Source: Synaphobranchus kaupii
Taxonomy: Eukaryota > Chordata > Actinopteri > Anguilliformes > Synaphobranchidae
Length of the DNA: 64,000 bases
NCBI GenBank assembly: GCA_029718625.1
Contig: CM056380.1
Location: forward strand, 19,409,923 to 19,473,922
Direction of reading: 5' to 3'
Made by a program: the position numbers and the translations under genes. Below the pieces are notes generated by a model. That model saw nothing but the letters and a program-made list of their open reading frames with translations, was not told the origin of the DNA and did not search any database. Below, one piece after another: positions 45,971 through 58,934 of this stretch (the stretch's first letter is position 1; each line of letters opens with the position of its first letter).

Positions 45971-46636
45971 GAAAGCTGAATGGCATTTTATTGCTTTTCT
46001 AGAAAGCAGTGTTGTGACGTCAAATAGGCATCAGTCTGATTCTCTGCGCAACGTTCCCTAGAGTGGTAGGCTATAAATAGGCAGAGGAAACAAGGTCAAC
46101 AAGAAAACAGCAAACATTAGGTCAATCGTTAGCCGACAGCAACGTGAAGTGAAATAAAAATAATAATAACGGGAGATTTTGCAAAAACAAAGCAGAAACT
46201 AAATAAGCCCCTCTTCAGTCTGACCGAAGCTAAACGAAAATCGAAATTAAAATAGAAAAGTAAGTAAAAGCAAACCTACTTAAAATTCAAAGTTATTCTG
46301 ACAGGTTCGTTAATTTAGCTAAACCAGCAGCCAATCTATGCCTATAAATGAACATTTTGTTGTTAATATGAGTTCTGTAACTTATTAAATTGAGTTTGCA
46401 GGAAAAGATAATTCTGAATAGAAACCGCTTCACGTGCCTTTACGCATGAATCCAAACACACATAGATTTTGATTGTACCAAAGAACAAATTCAGATAAGG
46501 AAAATGACTAATTATGCAGTCGACAATATGCACTCTCGTTATTGTGCTCCTTTGACCGCGTTGATAAGCAAAATAAAGCGGAACCGGCGGTTGAAGTTTA
46601 GAAATAATTTAACCCGGGTCAGCTCCGGTCACCTTC

Positions 46637-46756
46637 GCTCACGGCCATAGCACACTGAAAATGCCCGAACTCGTCTGATCTCGGAAGCCAAGCAGTGTAG
46701 GGCTTGGTTAGTACTTGGATGGGAGACCGCCTGGGAATACTAGGTGCTGTAAGCAT
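46637..46756 (+). rRNA. 5S rRNA, unit 28 gene A (C14G)
   Basis: Type A with a private C14G at 46650 (CCATAGCAC), in the 5' strand of helix II; likely to weaken it. Confidence 0.93.
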
Positions 46757-46997
46757 TTTTAAAAGTTTTGTTTTCCGTTTTCGCACGCGATGGGGCTGTT
46801 CGCCGAGGTAAAAGGTGGAAACTATCACTGTATTATTCACAATGATGATAATTAAACGTCTTCGTATCCTAACTATGCAGTGGACAATATTCACTCTCGT
46901 AATTTTGCTCCTTTGACCGCGTTGATAAGCAAAATTAAACGGAACCGGCGGTTGACGTTTAGAAACAATTTAACCCGGGTCAGCTCAGAGCAACTTC

Positions 46998-47117
46998 GCT
47001 CACGGCCATACCACACTGAAAGAGCCCGAACTCGTCCGATCTCGGAAGCCAAACAGTGTAGGGCCTGGTTAGTACTTGGATGGGAGACCGCCTGGGAATA
47101 CTAGGTGCTGTAAGCAT
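46998..47117 (+). rRNA. 5S rRNA, unit 28 gene B
   Basis: Type B; -9 A. Confidence 0.95.
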
Positions 47118-47414
47118 TTTTAAAAGTTTTGTTTTCCGTTTTCGCACGCGATGGGGCTGTTCGCCGAGGTAAAAGGTGGAAACTATCACTGTATTATTCA
47201 CAATGATGATAATTAAACGTATCCTAATTATGCAGTCGATAATATGCACTCTCGTAATTGTGCTCCTTTGACCGCGTTGATAAACAGAATTAAGCGGAAC
47301 CGGCGTTTGAAATTTAGAAACAATTTAACCCGGGTCAGCTCATTTCACCTTTGCTCACGGCCATCCCACACTGAAAAGGCCCGAACCCGAGCTGTATTGT
47401 GATAGCGCATTTTC

Positions 47415-47552
47415 AAAACTCAAGTGTCATCGATTGCAGTGCGCATTAGGTGTAAACGACAATTCGGCAGCTCAGAGCACCTGTCCTCAAGCGATCCGCT
47501 AGCCTCAGCCTTTCAGTAGCTTGGATGACAGGCTCACGCCACCGCGCCCAGC
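47415..47552 (-). pseudogene. 7SL-like block, unit 28, antisense
   Basis: Relic C at 47353-47389 (+); intact CRE at 47597-47604. Confidence 0.66.
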
Positions 47553-48219
47553 GAAAGCCGAATGGCATTTTATTGCTTTTCTAGAAAGCAGTGTTGTGAC
47601 GTCAAATAGGCATCAGTCTGATTCTCTGCGCAACGTTCCCTAGAGTGGTAGGCTATAAATAGGCAGAGGAAACAAGGTCAACAAGAAAACAGCAAACATT
47701 AGGTCAATCGTTAGCCGACAGCAACGTGAAGTGAAATAAAAAATAATAATAACGGGAGATTTTGCAAAAACAAAGCAGAAACTAAATAAGCCCCTCTTCA
47801 GCCTGACCGAAGCTAAACGAAAATCGAAATAAAAATAGAAAAGTAAGTAAAAGCAAACCTACTTAAAATTCAAAGTTATTCTGACAGGTTCGTTAATTTA
47901 GCTAAAACAGCAGCCAATCTATGCCTATAAATGAACATTTTGTTGTTAATATGAGTTCTGTAACTTATTAAATTGAGTTTGCAGGAAAAGATCATTCTGA
48001 ATAGAAACCGCTTCACGTGCCTTTACGCATGAATCCAAACACACATAGATTTTGATTGTACCAAAGAACAAATTCAGATAAGGAAAATGACTAATTATGC
48101 AGTCGACAATATGCACTCTCGTAATTGTGCTCATTTGACCGCGTTGATAAGCAAAATAAAGCGGAACCGGCGGTTGAAGTTTAGAAATAATTTAACCCGG
48201 GTCAGCTCCGGTCACCTTC

Positions 48220-48339
48220 GCTCACGGCCATACCACACTGAAAATGCCCGAACTCGTCTGATCTCGGAAGCCAAGCAGTGTAGGGCTTGGTTAGTACTTG
48301 GATGGGAGACCGCCTGGGAATACTAGGTGCTGTAAGCAT
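48220..48339 (+). rRNA. 5S rRNA, unit 29 gene A
   Basis: Standard type A. Confidence 0.95.
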
Positions 48340-48581
48340 TTTTAAAAGTTTTGTTTTCCGTTTTCGCACGCGATGGGGCTGTTCGCCGAGGTAAAAGGTG
48401 GAAACTATCACTGTATTATTCACAATGATGAAAATTAAACGTCTTCGTATCCTAATTATGCAGTGGACAATATTCACTCTCGTAATTTTGCTCCTTTGAC
48501 CGCGTTGATAAGCAAAATTAAACGGAACCCGGCGGTTGACGTTTAGAAACAATTTAACCCGGGTCAGCTCAGAGCAACTTC

Positions 48582-48701
48582 GCTCACGGCCATACCACAC
48601 TGAAAGAGCCCGAACTCGTCCGATCTCGGAAGCCAAACAGTGTAGGGCCTGGTTAGTACTTGGATGGGAGACCGCCTGGGAATACTAGGTGCTCTAAGCA
48701 T
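48582..48701 (+). rRNA. 5S rRNA, unit 29 gene B (G113C)
   Basis: Type B with G113C (GGTGCTCTAAGC), which removes a stem I pair. An extra C in the upstream AACCCGGCGG makes the A-B distance 362 bp. Confidence 0.93.
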
Positions 48702-48998
48702 TTTTAAAAGTTTTGTTTTCCGTTTTCGCACGCGATGGGGCTGTTCGCCGAGGTAAAAGGTGGAAACTATCACTGTATTATTCACAATGATGATAATTAA
48801 ACGTATCCTAATTATGCAGTCGATAATATGCACTCTCGTAATTGTGCTCCTTTGACCGCGTTGATAAACAGAATTAAGCGGAACCGGCGTTTGAAATTTA
48901 GAAACAATTTAACCCGGGTCAGCTCATTTCACCTTTGCTCACGGCCATCCCACACTGAAAAGGCCCGAACCCGAGCTGTATTGTGATAGCGCATTTTC

Positions 48999-49136
48999 AA
49001 AACTCAAGTGTCATCGATTGCAGTGCGCATTAGGTGTAAACGACAATTCGGCAGCTCAGAGCACCTGTCCTCAAGCGATCCGCTAGCCTCAGCCTTTCAG
49101 TAGCTTGGATGACAGGCTCACGCCACCGCGCCCAGC
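48999..49136 (-). pseudogene. 7SL-like block, unit 29, antisense
   Basis: Relic C at 48937-48973 (+); intact CRE at 49181-49188. Confidence 0.66.
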
Positions 49137-49802
49137 GAAAGCCGAATGGCATTTTATTGCTTTTCTAGAAAGCAGTGTTGTGACGTCAAATAGGCATCAG
49201 TCTGATTCTCTGCGCAACGTTCCCTAGAGTGGTAGGCTATAAATAGGCAGAGGAAACAAGGTCAACAAGAAAACAGCAAACATTAGGTCAATCGTTAGCC
49301 GACAGCAACGTGAAGTGAAATAAAAATAATAATAACGGGAGATTTTGCAAAAACAAAGCAGAAACTAAATAAGCCCCTCTTCAGTCTGACCGAAGCTAAA
49401 CGAAAATCGAAATAAAAATAGAAAAGTAAGTAAAAGCAAACCTACTTAAAATTCAAAGTTATTCTGACAGGTTCGTTAATTTAGCTAAACCAGCAGCCAA
49501 TCTATGCCTATAAATGAACATTTTGTTGTTAATATGAGTTCTGTAACTTATTAAATTGAGTTTGCAGGAAAAGATAATTCTGAATAGAAACCGCTTCACG
49601 TGCCTTTACGCATGAATCCAAAAACACATAGATTTTGATTGTACCAAAGAACAAATTCAGATAAGGAAAATGACTAATTATGCAGTCGACAATATGCACT
49701 CTCGTTATTGTGCTCCTTTGACCGCGTTGATAAGCAAAATAAAGCGGAACCGGCGGTTGAAGTTTAGAAATAATTTAACCCGGGTCAGCTCCGGTCACCT
49801 TC

Positions 49803-49922
49803 GCTCACGGCCATACCACACTGAAAATGCCCGAACTCGTCTGATCTTGGAAGCCAAGCAGTGTAGGGCTTGGTTAGTACTTGGATGGGAGACCGCCTGG
49901 GAATACTAGGTGCTGTAAGCAT
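49803..49922 (+). rRNA. 5S rRNA, unit 30 gene A (C46T)
   Basis: Type A with a private C46T at 49848 (GATCTTGG), just before box A. Confidence 0.94.
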
Positions 49923-50163
49923 TTTTAAAAGTTTTGTTTTCCGTTTTCGCACGCGATGGGGCTGTTCGCCGAGGTAAAAGGTGGAAACTATCACTGTATT
50001 ATTCACAATGATGAAAATTAAACGTCTTCGTATCCTAATTATGCAGTGGACAATATTCACTCTCGTAATTTTGCTCCTTTGACCGCGTTGATAAGCAAAA
50101 TTAAACGGAACCGGCGGTTGACGTTTAGAAACAATTTAACCCGGGTCAGCTCAGAGCAACTTC

Positions 50164-50283
50164 GCTCACGGCCATCCCACACTGAAAGAGCCCGAACTCG
50201 TCCGATCTCGGAAGCCAAACAGTGTAGGGCCTGGTTAGTACTTGGATGGGAGACCGCCTGGGAATACTAGGTGCTGTAAGCAT
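50164..50283 (+). rRNA. 5S rRNA, unit 30 gene B (A13C)
   Basis: Type B with A13C; P-type unit. Confidence 0.94.
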
Positions 50284-50580
50284 TTTTAAAAGTTTTGTTT
50301 TCCGTTTTCGCACGCGATGGGGCTGTTCGCCGAGGTAAAAGGTGGAAACTATCACTGTATTATTCACAATGATGATAATTAAACGTATCCTAATTATGCA
50401 GTCGATAATATGCACTCTCGTAATTGTGCTCCTTTGACCGCGTTGATAAACATAATTAAGCGGAACCGGCGTTTGAAATTTAGAAACAATTTAACCCGGG
50501 TCAGCTCATTTCACCTTTGCTCACGGCCATCCCACACTGAAAAGGCCCGAACCCGAGCTGTATTGTGATAGCGCATTTTC

Positions 50581-50718
50581 AAAACTCAAGTGTCATCGAT
50601 TGCAGTGCGCATTAGGTGTAAACGACAATTCGGCAGCTCAGAGCACCTGTCCTCAAGCGATCCGCTAGCCTCAGCCTTTCAGTAGCTTGGATGACAGGCT
50701 CACGCCACCGCGCCCAGC
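50581..50718 (-). pseudogene. 7SL-like block, unit 30, antisense
   Basis: Relic C at 50519-50555 (+); intact CRE at 50763-50770. Confidence 0.66.
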
Positions 50719-51384
50719 GAAAGCTGAATGGCATTTTATTGCTTTTCTAGAAAGCAGTGTTGTGACGTCAAATAGGCATCAGTCTGATTCTCTGCGCAAC
50801 GTTCCCTAGAGTGGTAGGCTATAAATAGGCAGAGGAAACAAGGTCAACAAGAAAACAGCAAACATTAGGTCAATCGTTAGCCGACAGCAACGTGAAGTGA
50901 AATAAAAATAATAATAACGGGAGATTTTGCAAAAACAAAGCAGAAACTAAATAAGCCCCTCTTCAGTCTGACCGAAGCTAAACGAAAATCGAAATTAAAA
51001 TAGAAAAGTAAGTAAAAGCAAACCTACTTAAAATTCAAAGTTATTCTGACAGGTTCGTTAATTTAGCTAAACCAGCAGCCAATCTATGCCTATAAATGAA
51101 CATTTTGTTGTTAATATGAGTTCTGTAACTTATTAAATTGAGTTTGCAGGAAAAGATAATTCTGAATAGAAACCGCTTCACGTGCCTTTACGCATGAATC
51201 CAAACACACATAGATTTTGATTGTACCAAAGAACAAATTCAGATAAGGAAAATGACTAATTATGCAGTCGACAATATGCACTCTCGTTATTGTGCTCCTT
51301 TGACCGCGTTGATAAGCAAAATAAAGCGGAACCGGCGGTTGAAGTTTAGAAATAATTTAACCCGGGTCAGCTCCGGTCACCTTC

Positions 51385-51504
51385 GCTCACGGCCATACCA
51401 CACTGAAAATGCCCGAACTCGTCTGATCTCGGAAGCCAAGCAGTGTAGGGCTTGGTTAGTACTTGGATGGGAGACCGCCTGGGAATACTAGGTGCTGTAA
51501 GCAT
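51385..51504 (+). rRNA. 5S rRNA, unit 31 gene A
   Basis: Standard type A; Q-type unit without the C14G of unit 28. Confidence 0.95.
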
Positions 51505-51745
51505 TTTTAAAAGTTTTGTTTTCCGTTTTCGCACGCGATGGGGCTGTTCGCCGAGGTAAAAGGTGGAAACTATCACTGTATTATTCACAATGATGATAAT
51601 TAAACGTCTTCGTATCCTAACTATGCAGTGGACAATATTCACTCTCGTAATTTTGCTCCTTTGACCGCGTTGATAAGCAAAATTAAACGGAACCGGCGGT
51701 TGACGTTTAGAAACAATTTAACCCGGGTCAGCTCAGAGCAACTTC

Positions 51746-51865
51746 GCTCACGGCCATACCACACTGAAAGAGCCCGAACTCGTCCGATCTCGGAAGCCAA
51801 ACAGTGTAGGGCCTGGTTAGTACTTGGATGGGAGACCGCCTGGGAATACTAGGTGCTGTAAGCAT
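51746..51865 (+). rRNA. 5S rRNA, unit 31 gene B
   Basis: Type B; -9 A. Confidence 0.95.
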
Positions 51866-52162
51866 TTTTAAAAGTTTTGTTTTCCGTTTTCGCACGCGAT
51901 GGGGCTGTTCGCCGAGGTAAAAGGTGGAAACTATCACTGTATTATTCACAATGATGATAATTAAACGTATCCTAATTATGCAGTCGATAATATGCACTCT
52001 CGTAATTGTGCTCCTTTGACCGCGTTGATAAACAGAATTAAGCGGAACCGGCGTTTGAAATTTAGAAACAATTTAACCCGGGTCAGCTCATTTCACCTTT
52101 GCTCACGGCCATCCCACACTGAAAAGGCCCGAACCCGAGCTGTATTGTGATAGCGCATTTTC

Positions 52163-52300
52163 AAAACTCAAGTGTCATCGATTGCAGTGCGCATTAGGTG
52201 TAAACGACAATTCGGCAGCTCAGAGCACCTGTCCTCAAGCGATCCGCTAGCCTCAGCCTTTCAGTAGCTTGGATGACAGGCTCACGCCACCGCGCCCAGC
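52163..52300 (-). pseudogene. 7SL-like block, unit 31, antisense
   Basis: Relic C at 52101-52137 (+); intact CRE at 52345-52352. Confidence 0.66.
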
Positions 52301-52966
52301 GAAAGCCGAATGGCATTTTATTGCTTTTCTAGAAAGCAGTGTTGTGACGTCAAATAGGCATCAGTCTGATTCTCTGCGCAACGTTCCCTAGAGTGGTAGG
52401 CTATAAATAGGCAGAGGAAACAAGGTCAACAAGAAAACAGCAAACATTAGGTCAATCGTTAGCCGAAAGCAACGTGAAGTGAAATAAAAATAATAATAAC
52501 GGGAGATTTTGCAAAAACAAAGCAGAAACTAAATAAGCCCCTCTTCAGCCTGACCGAAGCTAAACGAAAATCGAAATAAAAATAGAAAAGTAAGTAAAAG
52601 CAAACCTACTTAAAATTCAAAGTTATTCTGACAGGTTCGTTAATTTAGCTAAAACAGCAGCCAATCTATGCCTATAAATGAACATTTTGTTGTTAATATG
52701 AGTTCTGTAACTTATTAAATTGAGTTTGCAGGAAAAGATCATTCTGAATAGAAACCGCTTCACGTGCCTTTACGCATGAATCCAAACACACATAGATTTT
52801 GATTGTACCAAAGAACAAATTCAGATAAGGAAAATGACTAATTATGCAGTCGACAATATGCACTCTCGTAATTGTGCTCATTTGACCGCGTTGATAAGCA
52901 AAATAAAGCGGAACCGGCGGTTGAAGTTTAGAAATAATTTAACCCGGGTCAGCTCCGGTCACCTTT

Positions 52967-53086
52967 GCTCACGGCCATACCACACTGAAAATGCCCGAAC
53001 TCGTCTGATCTCGGAAGCCAAGCAGTGTAGGGCTTGGTTAGTACTTGGATGGGAGACCGCCTGGGAATACTAGGTGCTGTAAGCAT
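52967..53086 (+). rRNA. 5S rRNA, unit 32 gene A (-1 T)
   Basis: Type A; the base before the start is T (ACCTTTGCTC) instead of C. Confidence 0.94.
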
Positions 53087-53327
53087 TTTTAAAAGTTTTG
53101 TTTTCCGTTTTCGCACGCGATGGGGCTGTTCGCCGAGGTAAAAGGTGGAAACTATCACTGTATTATTCACAATGATGAAAATTAAACGTCTTCGTATCCT
53201 AATTATGCAGTGGACAATATTCACTCTCGTAATTTTGCTCCTTTGACCGCGTTGATAAGCAAAATTAAACGGAACCGGCGGTTGACGTTTAGAAACAATT
53301 TAACCCGGGTCAGCTCAGAGCAACTTC

Positions 53328-53447
53328 GCTCACGGCCATACCACACTGAAAGAGCCCGAACTCGTCCGATCTCGGAAGCCAAACAGTGTAGGGCCTGGTT
53401 AGTACTTGGATGGGAGACCGCCTGGGAATACTAGGTGCTCTAAGCAT
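53328..53447 (+). rRNA. 5S rRNA, unit 32 gene B (G113C)
   Basis: Type B with G113C; R-type unit. Confidence 0.93.
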
Positions 53448-53744
53448 TTTTAAAAGTTTTGTTTTCCGTTTTCGCACGCGATGGGGCTGTTCGCCGAGGT
53501 AAAAGGTGGAAACTATCACTGTATTATTCACAATGATGATAATTAAACGTATCCTAATTATGCAGTCGATAATATGCACTCTCGTAATTGTGCTCCTTTG
53601 ACCGCGTTGATAAACAGAATTAAGCGGAACCGGCGTTTGAAATTTAGAAACAATTTAACCCGGGTCAGCTCATTTCACCTTTGCTCACGGCCATCCCACA
53701 CTGAAAAGGCCCGAACCCGAGCTGTATTGTGATAGCGCATTTTC

Positions 53745-53883
53745 AAAACTCAAGTGTCATCGATTGCAGTGCGCATTAGGTGTAAACGACAATTCGGCAG
53801 CTCAGAGCACCTGTCCTCAAGCGATCCGCTAGCCTCAGCCTTTCAGTAGCTTGGATGACAGGCTCACGCCACCGCGCCCCAGC
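53745..53883 (-). pseudogene. 7SL-like block, unit 32, antisense, 1-nt insertion
   Basis: Relic C at 53683-53719 (+). An extra C on + (GCGCCCCAGC) lies within the first ~7 nt of the 7SL-like sequence; intact CRE at 53928-53935. Confidence 0.65.
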
Positions 53884-54549
53884 GAAAGCCGAATGGCATT
53901 TTATTGCTTTTCTAGAAAGCAGTGTTGTGACGTCAAATAGGCATCAGTCTGATTCTCTGCGCAACGTTCCCTAGAGTGGTAGGCTATAAATAGGCAGAGG
54001 AAACAAGGTCAACAAGAAAACAGCAAACATTAGGTCAATCGTTAGCCGACAGCAACGTGAAGTGAAATAAAAATAATAATAACGGGAGATTTTGCAAAAA
54101 CAAAGCAGAAACTAAATAAGCCCCTCTTCAGTCTGACCGAAGCTAAACGAAAATCGAAATAAAAATAGAAAAGTAAGTAAAAGCAAACCTACTTAAAATT
54201 CAAAGTTATTCTGACAGGTTCGTTAATTTAGCTAAACCAGCAGCCAATCTATGCCTATAAATGAACATTTTGTTGTTAATATGAGTTCTGTAACTTATTA
54301 AATTGAGTTTGCAGGAAAAGATAATTCTGAATAGAAACCGCTTCACGTGCCTTTACGCATGAATCCAAAAACACATAGATTTTGATTGTACCAAAGAACA
54401 AATTCAGATAAGGAAAATGACTAATTATGCAGTCGACAATATGCACTCTCGTTATTGTGCTCCTTTGACCGCGTTGATAAGCAAAATAAAGCGGAACCGG
54501 CGGTTGAAGTTTAGAAATAATTTAACCCGGGTCAGCTCCGGTCACCTTC

Positions 54550-54669
54550 GCTCACGGCCATACCACACTGAAAATGCCCGAACTCGTCTGATCTCGGAAG
54601 CCAAGCAGTGTAGGGCTTGGTTAGTACTTGGATGGGAGACCGCCTGGGAATACTAGGTGCTGTAAGCAT
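54550..54669 (+). rRNA. 5S rRNA, unit 33 gene A
   Basis: Standard type A. Confidence 0.95.
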
Positions 54670-54910
54670 TTTTAAAAGTTTTGTTTTCCGTTTTCGCACG
54701 CGATGGGGCTGTTCGCCGAGGTAAAAGGTGGAAACTATCACTGTATTATTCACAATGATGAAAATTAAACGTCTTCGTATCCTAATTATGCAGTGGACAA
54801 TATTCACTCTCGTAATTTTGCTCCTTTGACCGCGTTGATAAGCAAAATTAAACGGAACCGGCGGTTGACGTTTAGAAACAATTTAACCCGGGTCAGCTCA
54901 GAGCAACTTC

Positions 54911-55030
54911 GCTCACGGCCATCCCACACTGAAAGAGCCCGAACTCGTCCGATCTCGGAAGCCAAACAGTGTAGGGCCTGGTTAGTACTTGGATGGGAGA
55001 CCGCCTGGGAATACTAGGTGCTGTAAGCAT
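54911..55030 (+). rRNA. 5S rRNA, unit 33 gene B (A13C)
   Basis: Type B with A13C; P-type unit. Confidence 0.94.
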
Positions 55031-55327
55031 TTTTAAAAGTTTTGTTTTCCGTTTTCGCACGCGATGGGGCTGTTCGCCGAGGTAAAAGGTGGAAACTATC
55101 ACTGTATTATTCACAATGATGATAATTAAACGTATCCTAATTATGCAGTCGATAATATGCACTCTCGTAATTGTGCTCCTTTGACCGCGTTGATAAACAT
55201 AATTAAGCGGAACCGGCGTTTGAAATTTAGAAACAATTTAACCCGGGTCAGCTCATTTCACCTTTGCTCACGGCCATCCCACACTGAAAAGGCCCGAACC
55301 CGAGCTGTATTGTGATAGCGCATTTTC

Positions 55328-55465
55328 AAAACTCAAGTGTCATCGATTGCAGTGCGCATTAGGTGTAAACGACAATTCGGCAGCTCAGAGCACCTGTCCT
55401 CAAGCGATCCGCTAGCCTCAGCCTTTCAGTAGCTTGGATGACAGGCTCACGCCACCGCGCCCAGC
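55328..55465 (-). pseudogene. 7SL-like block, unit 33, antisense
   Basis: Relic C at 55266-55302 (+); intact CRE at 55510-55517. Confidence 0.66.
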
Positions 55466-56131
55466 GAAAGCTGAATGGCATTTTATTGCTTTTCTAGAAA
55501 GCAGTGTTGTGACGTCAAATAGGCATCAGTCTGATTCTCTGCGCAACGTTCCCTAGAGTGGTAGGCTATAAATAGGCAGAGGAAACAAGGTCAACAAGAA
55601 AACAGCAAACATTAGGTCAATCGTTAGCCGACAGCAACGTGAAGTGAAATAAAAATAATAATAACGGGAGATTTTGCAAAAACAAAGCAGAAACTAAATA
55701 AGCCCCTCTTCAGTCTGACCGAAGCTAAACGAAAATCGAAATTAAAATAGAAAAGTAAGTAAAAGCAAACCTACTTAAAATTCAAAGTTATTCTGACAGG
55801 TTCGTTAATTTAGCTAAACCAGCAGCCAATCTATGCCTATAAATGAACATTTTGTTGTTAATATGAGTTCTGTAACTTATTAAATTGAGTTTGCAGGAAA
55901 AGATAATTCTGAATAGAAACCGCTTCACGTGCCTTTACGCATGAATCCAAACACACATAGATTTTGATTGTACCAAAGAACAAATTCAGATAAGGAAAAT
56001 GACTAATTATGCAGTCGACAATATGCACTCTCGTTATTGTGCTCCTTTGACCGCGTTGATAAGCAAAATAAAGCGGAACCGGCGGTTGAAGTTTAGAAAT
56101 AATTTAACCCGGGTCAGCTCCGGTCACCTTC

Positions 56132-56251
56132 GCTCACGGCCATACCACACTGAAAATGCCCGAACTCGTCTGATCTCGGAAGCCAAGCAGTGTAGGGCTT
56201 GGTTAGTACTTGGATGGGAGACCGCCTGGGAATACTAGGTGCTGTAAGCAT
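56132..56251 (+). rRNA. 5S rRNA, unit 34 gene A
   Basis: Standard type A. Confidence 0.95.
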
Positions 56252-56492
56252 TTTTAAAAGTTTTGTTTTCCGTTTTCGCACGCGATGGGGCTGTTCGCCG
56301 AGGTAAAAGGTGGAAACTATCACTGTATTATTCACAATGATGATAATTAAACGTCTTCGTATCCTAACTATGCAGTGGACAATATTCACTCTCGTAATTT
56401 TGCTCCTTTGACCGCGTTGATAAGCAAAATTAAACGGAACCGGCGGTTGACGTTTAGAAACAATTTAACCCGGGTCAGCTCAGAGCAACTTC

Positions 56493-56612
56493 GCTCACGG
56501 CCATACCACACTGAAAGAGCCCGAACTCGTCCGATCTCGGAAGCCAAACAGTGTAGGGCCTGGTTAGTACTTGGATGGGAGACCGCCTGGGAATACTAGG
56601 TGCTGTAAGCAT
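56493..56612 (+). rRNA. 5S rRNA, unit 34 gene B
   Basis: Type B; -9 A. Confidence 0.95.
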
Positions 56613-56909
56613 TTTTAAAAGTTTTGTTTTCCGTTTTCGCACGCGATGGGGCTGTTCGCCGAGGTAAAAGGTGGAAACTATCACTGTATTATTCACAATG
56701 ATGATAATTAAACGTATCCTAATTATGCAGTCGATAATATGCACTCTCGTAATTGTGCTCCTTTGACCGCGTTGATAAACAGAATTAAGCGGAACCGGCG
56801 TTTGAAATTTAGAAACAATTTAACCCGGGTCAGCTCATTTCACCTTTGCTCACGGCCATCCCACACTGAAAAGGCCCGAACCCGAGCTGTATTGTGATAG
56901 CGCATTTTC

Positions 56910-57047
56910 AAAACTCAAGTGTCATCGATTGCAGTGCGCATTAGGTGTAAACGACAATTCGGCAGCTCAGAGCACCTGTCCTCAAGCGATCCGCTAGCCT
57001 CAGCCTTTCAGTAGCTTGGATGACAGGCTCACGCCACCGCGCCCAGC
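56910..57047 (-). pseudogene. 7SL-like block, unit 34, antisense
   Basis: Relic C at 56848-56884 (+); intact CRE at 57092-57099. Confidence 0.66.
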
Positions 57048-57713
57048 GAAAGCCGAATGGCATTTTATTGCTTTTCTAGAAAGCAGTGTTGTGACGTCAA
57101 ATAGGCATCAGTCTGATTCTCTGCGCAACGTTCCCTAGAGTGGTAGGCTATAAATAGGCAGAGGAAACAAGGTCAACAAGAAAACAGCAAACATTAGGTC
57201 AATCGTTAGCCGACAGCAACGTGAAGTGAAATAAAAATAATAATAACGGGAGATTTTGCAAAAACAAAGCAGAAACTAAATAAGCCCCTCTTCAGCCTGA
57301 CCGAAGCTAAACGAAAATCGAAATAAAAATAGAAAAGTAAGTAAAAGCAAACCTACTTAAAATTCAAAGTTATTCTGACAGGTTCGTTAATTTAGCTAAA
57401 ACAGCAGCCAATCTATGCCTATAAATGAACATTTTGTTGTTAATATGAGTTCTGTAACTTATTAAATTGAGTTTGCAGGAAAAGATCATTCTGAATAGAA
57501 ACCGCTTCACGTGCCTTTACGCATGAATCCAAACACACATAGATTTTGATTGTACCAAAGAACAAATTCAGATAAGGAAAATGACTAATTATGCAGTCGA
57601 CAATATGCACTCTCGTAATTGTGCTCATTTGACCGCGTTGATAAGCAAAATAAAGCGGAACCGGCGGTTGAAGTTTAGAAATAATTTAACCCGGGTCAGC
57701 TCCGGTCACCTTC

Positions 57714-57833
57714 GCTCACGGCCATACCACACTGAAAATGCCCGAACTCGTCTGATCTCGGAAGCCAAGCAGTGTAGGGCTTGGTTAGTACTTGGATGGG
57801 AGACCGCCTGGGAATACTAGGTGCTGTAAGCAT
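57714..57833 (+). rRNA. 5S rRNA, unit 35, only gene
   Basis: Type A without the A88T of the other two B-less units, so this loss of gene B is probably a separate event. Confidence 0.95.
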
Positions 57834-58130
57834 TTTTAAAAGTTTTGTTTTCCGTTTTCGCACGCGATGGGGCTGTTCGCCGAGGTAAAAGGTGGAAACT
57901 ATCACTGTATTATTCACAATGATGATAATTAAACGTATCCTAATTATGCAGTCGATAATATGCACTCTCGTAATTGTGCTCCTTTGACCGCGTTGATAAA
58001 CAGAATTAAGCGGAACCGGCGTTTGAAATTTAGAAACAATTTAACCCGGGTCAGCTCATTTCACCTTTGCTCACGGCCATCCCACACTGAAAAGGCCCGA
58101 ACCCGAGCTGTATTGTGATAGCGCATTTTC

Positions 58131-58268
58131 AAAACTCAAGTGTCATCGATTGCAGTGCGCATTAGGTGTAAACGACAATTCGGCAGCTCAGAGCACCTGT
58201 CCTCAAGCGATCCGCTAGCCTCAGCCTTTCAGTAGCTTGGATGACAGGCTCACGCCACCGCGCCCAGC
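58131..58268 (-). pseudogene. 7SL-like block, unit 35, antisense
   Basis: Relic C at 58069-58105 (+); intact CRE at 58313-58320. Confidence 0.66.
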
Positions 58269-58934
58269 GAAAGCCGAATGGCATTTTATTGCTTTTCTAG
58301 AAAGCAGTGTTGTGACGTCAAATAGGCATCAGTCTGATTCTCTGCGCAACGTTCCCTAGAGTGGTAGGCTATAAATTGGCAGAGGAAACAAGGTCAACAA
58401 GAAAACAGCAAACATTAGGTCAATCGTTAGCCGACAGCAACGTGAAGTGAAATAAAAATAATAATAACGGGAGATTTTGCAAAAACAAAGCAGAAACTAA
58501 ATAAGCCCCTCTTCAGTCTGACCGAAGCTAAACGAAAATCGAAATAAAAATAGAAAAGTAAGTAAAAGCAAACCTACTTAAAATTCAAAGTTATTCTGAC
58601 AGGTTCGTTAATTTAGCTAAACCAGCAGCCAATCTATGCCTATAAATGAACATTTTGTTGTTAATATGAGTTCTGTAACTTATTAAATTGAGTTTGCAGG
58701 AAAAGATAATTCTGAATAGAAACCGCTTGACGTGCCTTTACGCATGAATCCAAAAACACATAGATTTTGATTGTACCAAAGAACAAATTCAGATAAGGAA
58801 AATGACTAATTATGCAGTCGACAATATGCACTCTCGTTATTGTGCTCCTTTGACCGCGTTGATAAGTAAAATAAAGCGGAACCGGCGGTTGAAGTTTAGA
58901 AATAATTTAACCCGGGTCAGCTCCGGTCACCTTC

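Larger units (their letters stand above)
44471..49218 (+). repeat. Three-unit higher-order block, copy 1 (units 27-29)
   Basis: Unit order: P (CTCGTTATTG before gene A; A13C in gene B; AACATAATTAAG before relic C; AAAGCTGAATGG), Q (TCCTAACTATGCAG before gene B), R (TGCTCATTTGACC before gene A; G113C in gene B). The block is 4748 bp; unit 29 has two single-base insertions. Confidence 0.88.
49219..53965 (+). repeat. Three-unit higher-order block, copy 2 (units 30-32)
   Basis: Same P-Q-R order of variants as 44471-49218; 4747 bp. The extra base here is in unit 32 (GCGCCCCAGCG). Confidence 0.88.
53966..58350 (+). repeat. Three-unit higher-order block, copy 3 (units 33-35), B-less last unit
   Basis: P-Q-R order again; 4385 bp because the R unit (35) lacks gene B. 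The G113C type of gene B that belongs to R reappears in the next unit, 36, consistent with unequal crossing-over. Confidence 0.85.

Noticed and set aside
48202..48636. A 144-codon minus-strand ORF
   Set aside because: Made longer by the 1-base insertion in unit 29, which joins frames over genes A and B; not a gene.
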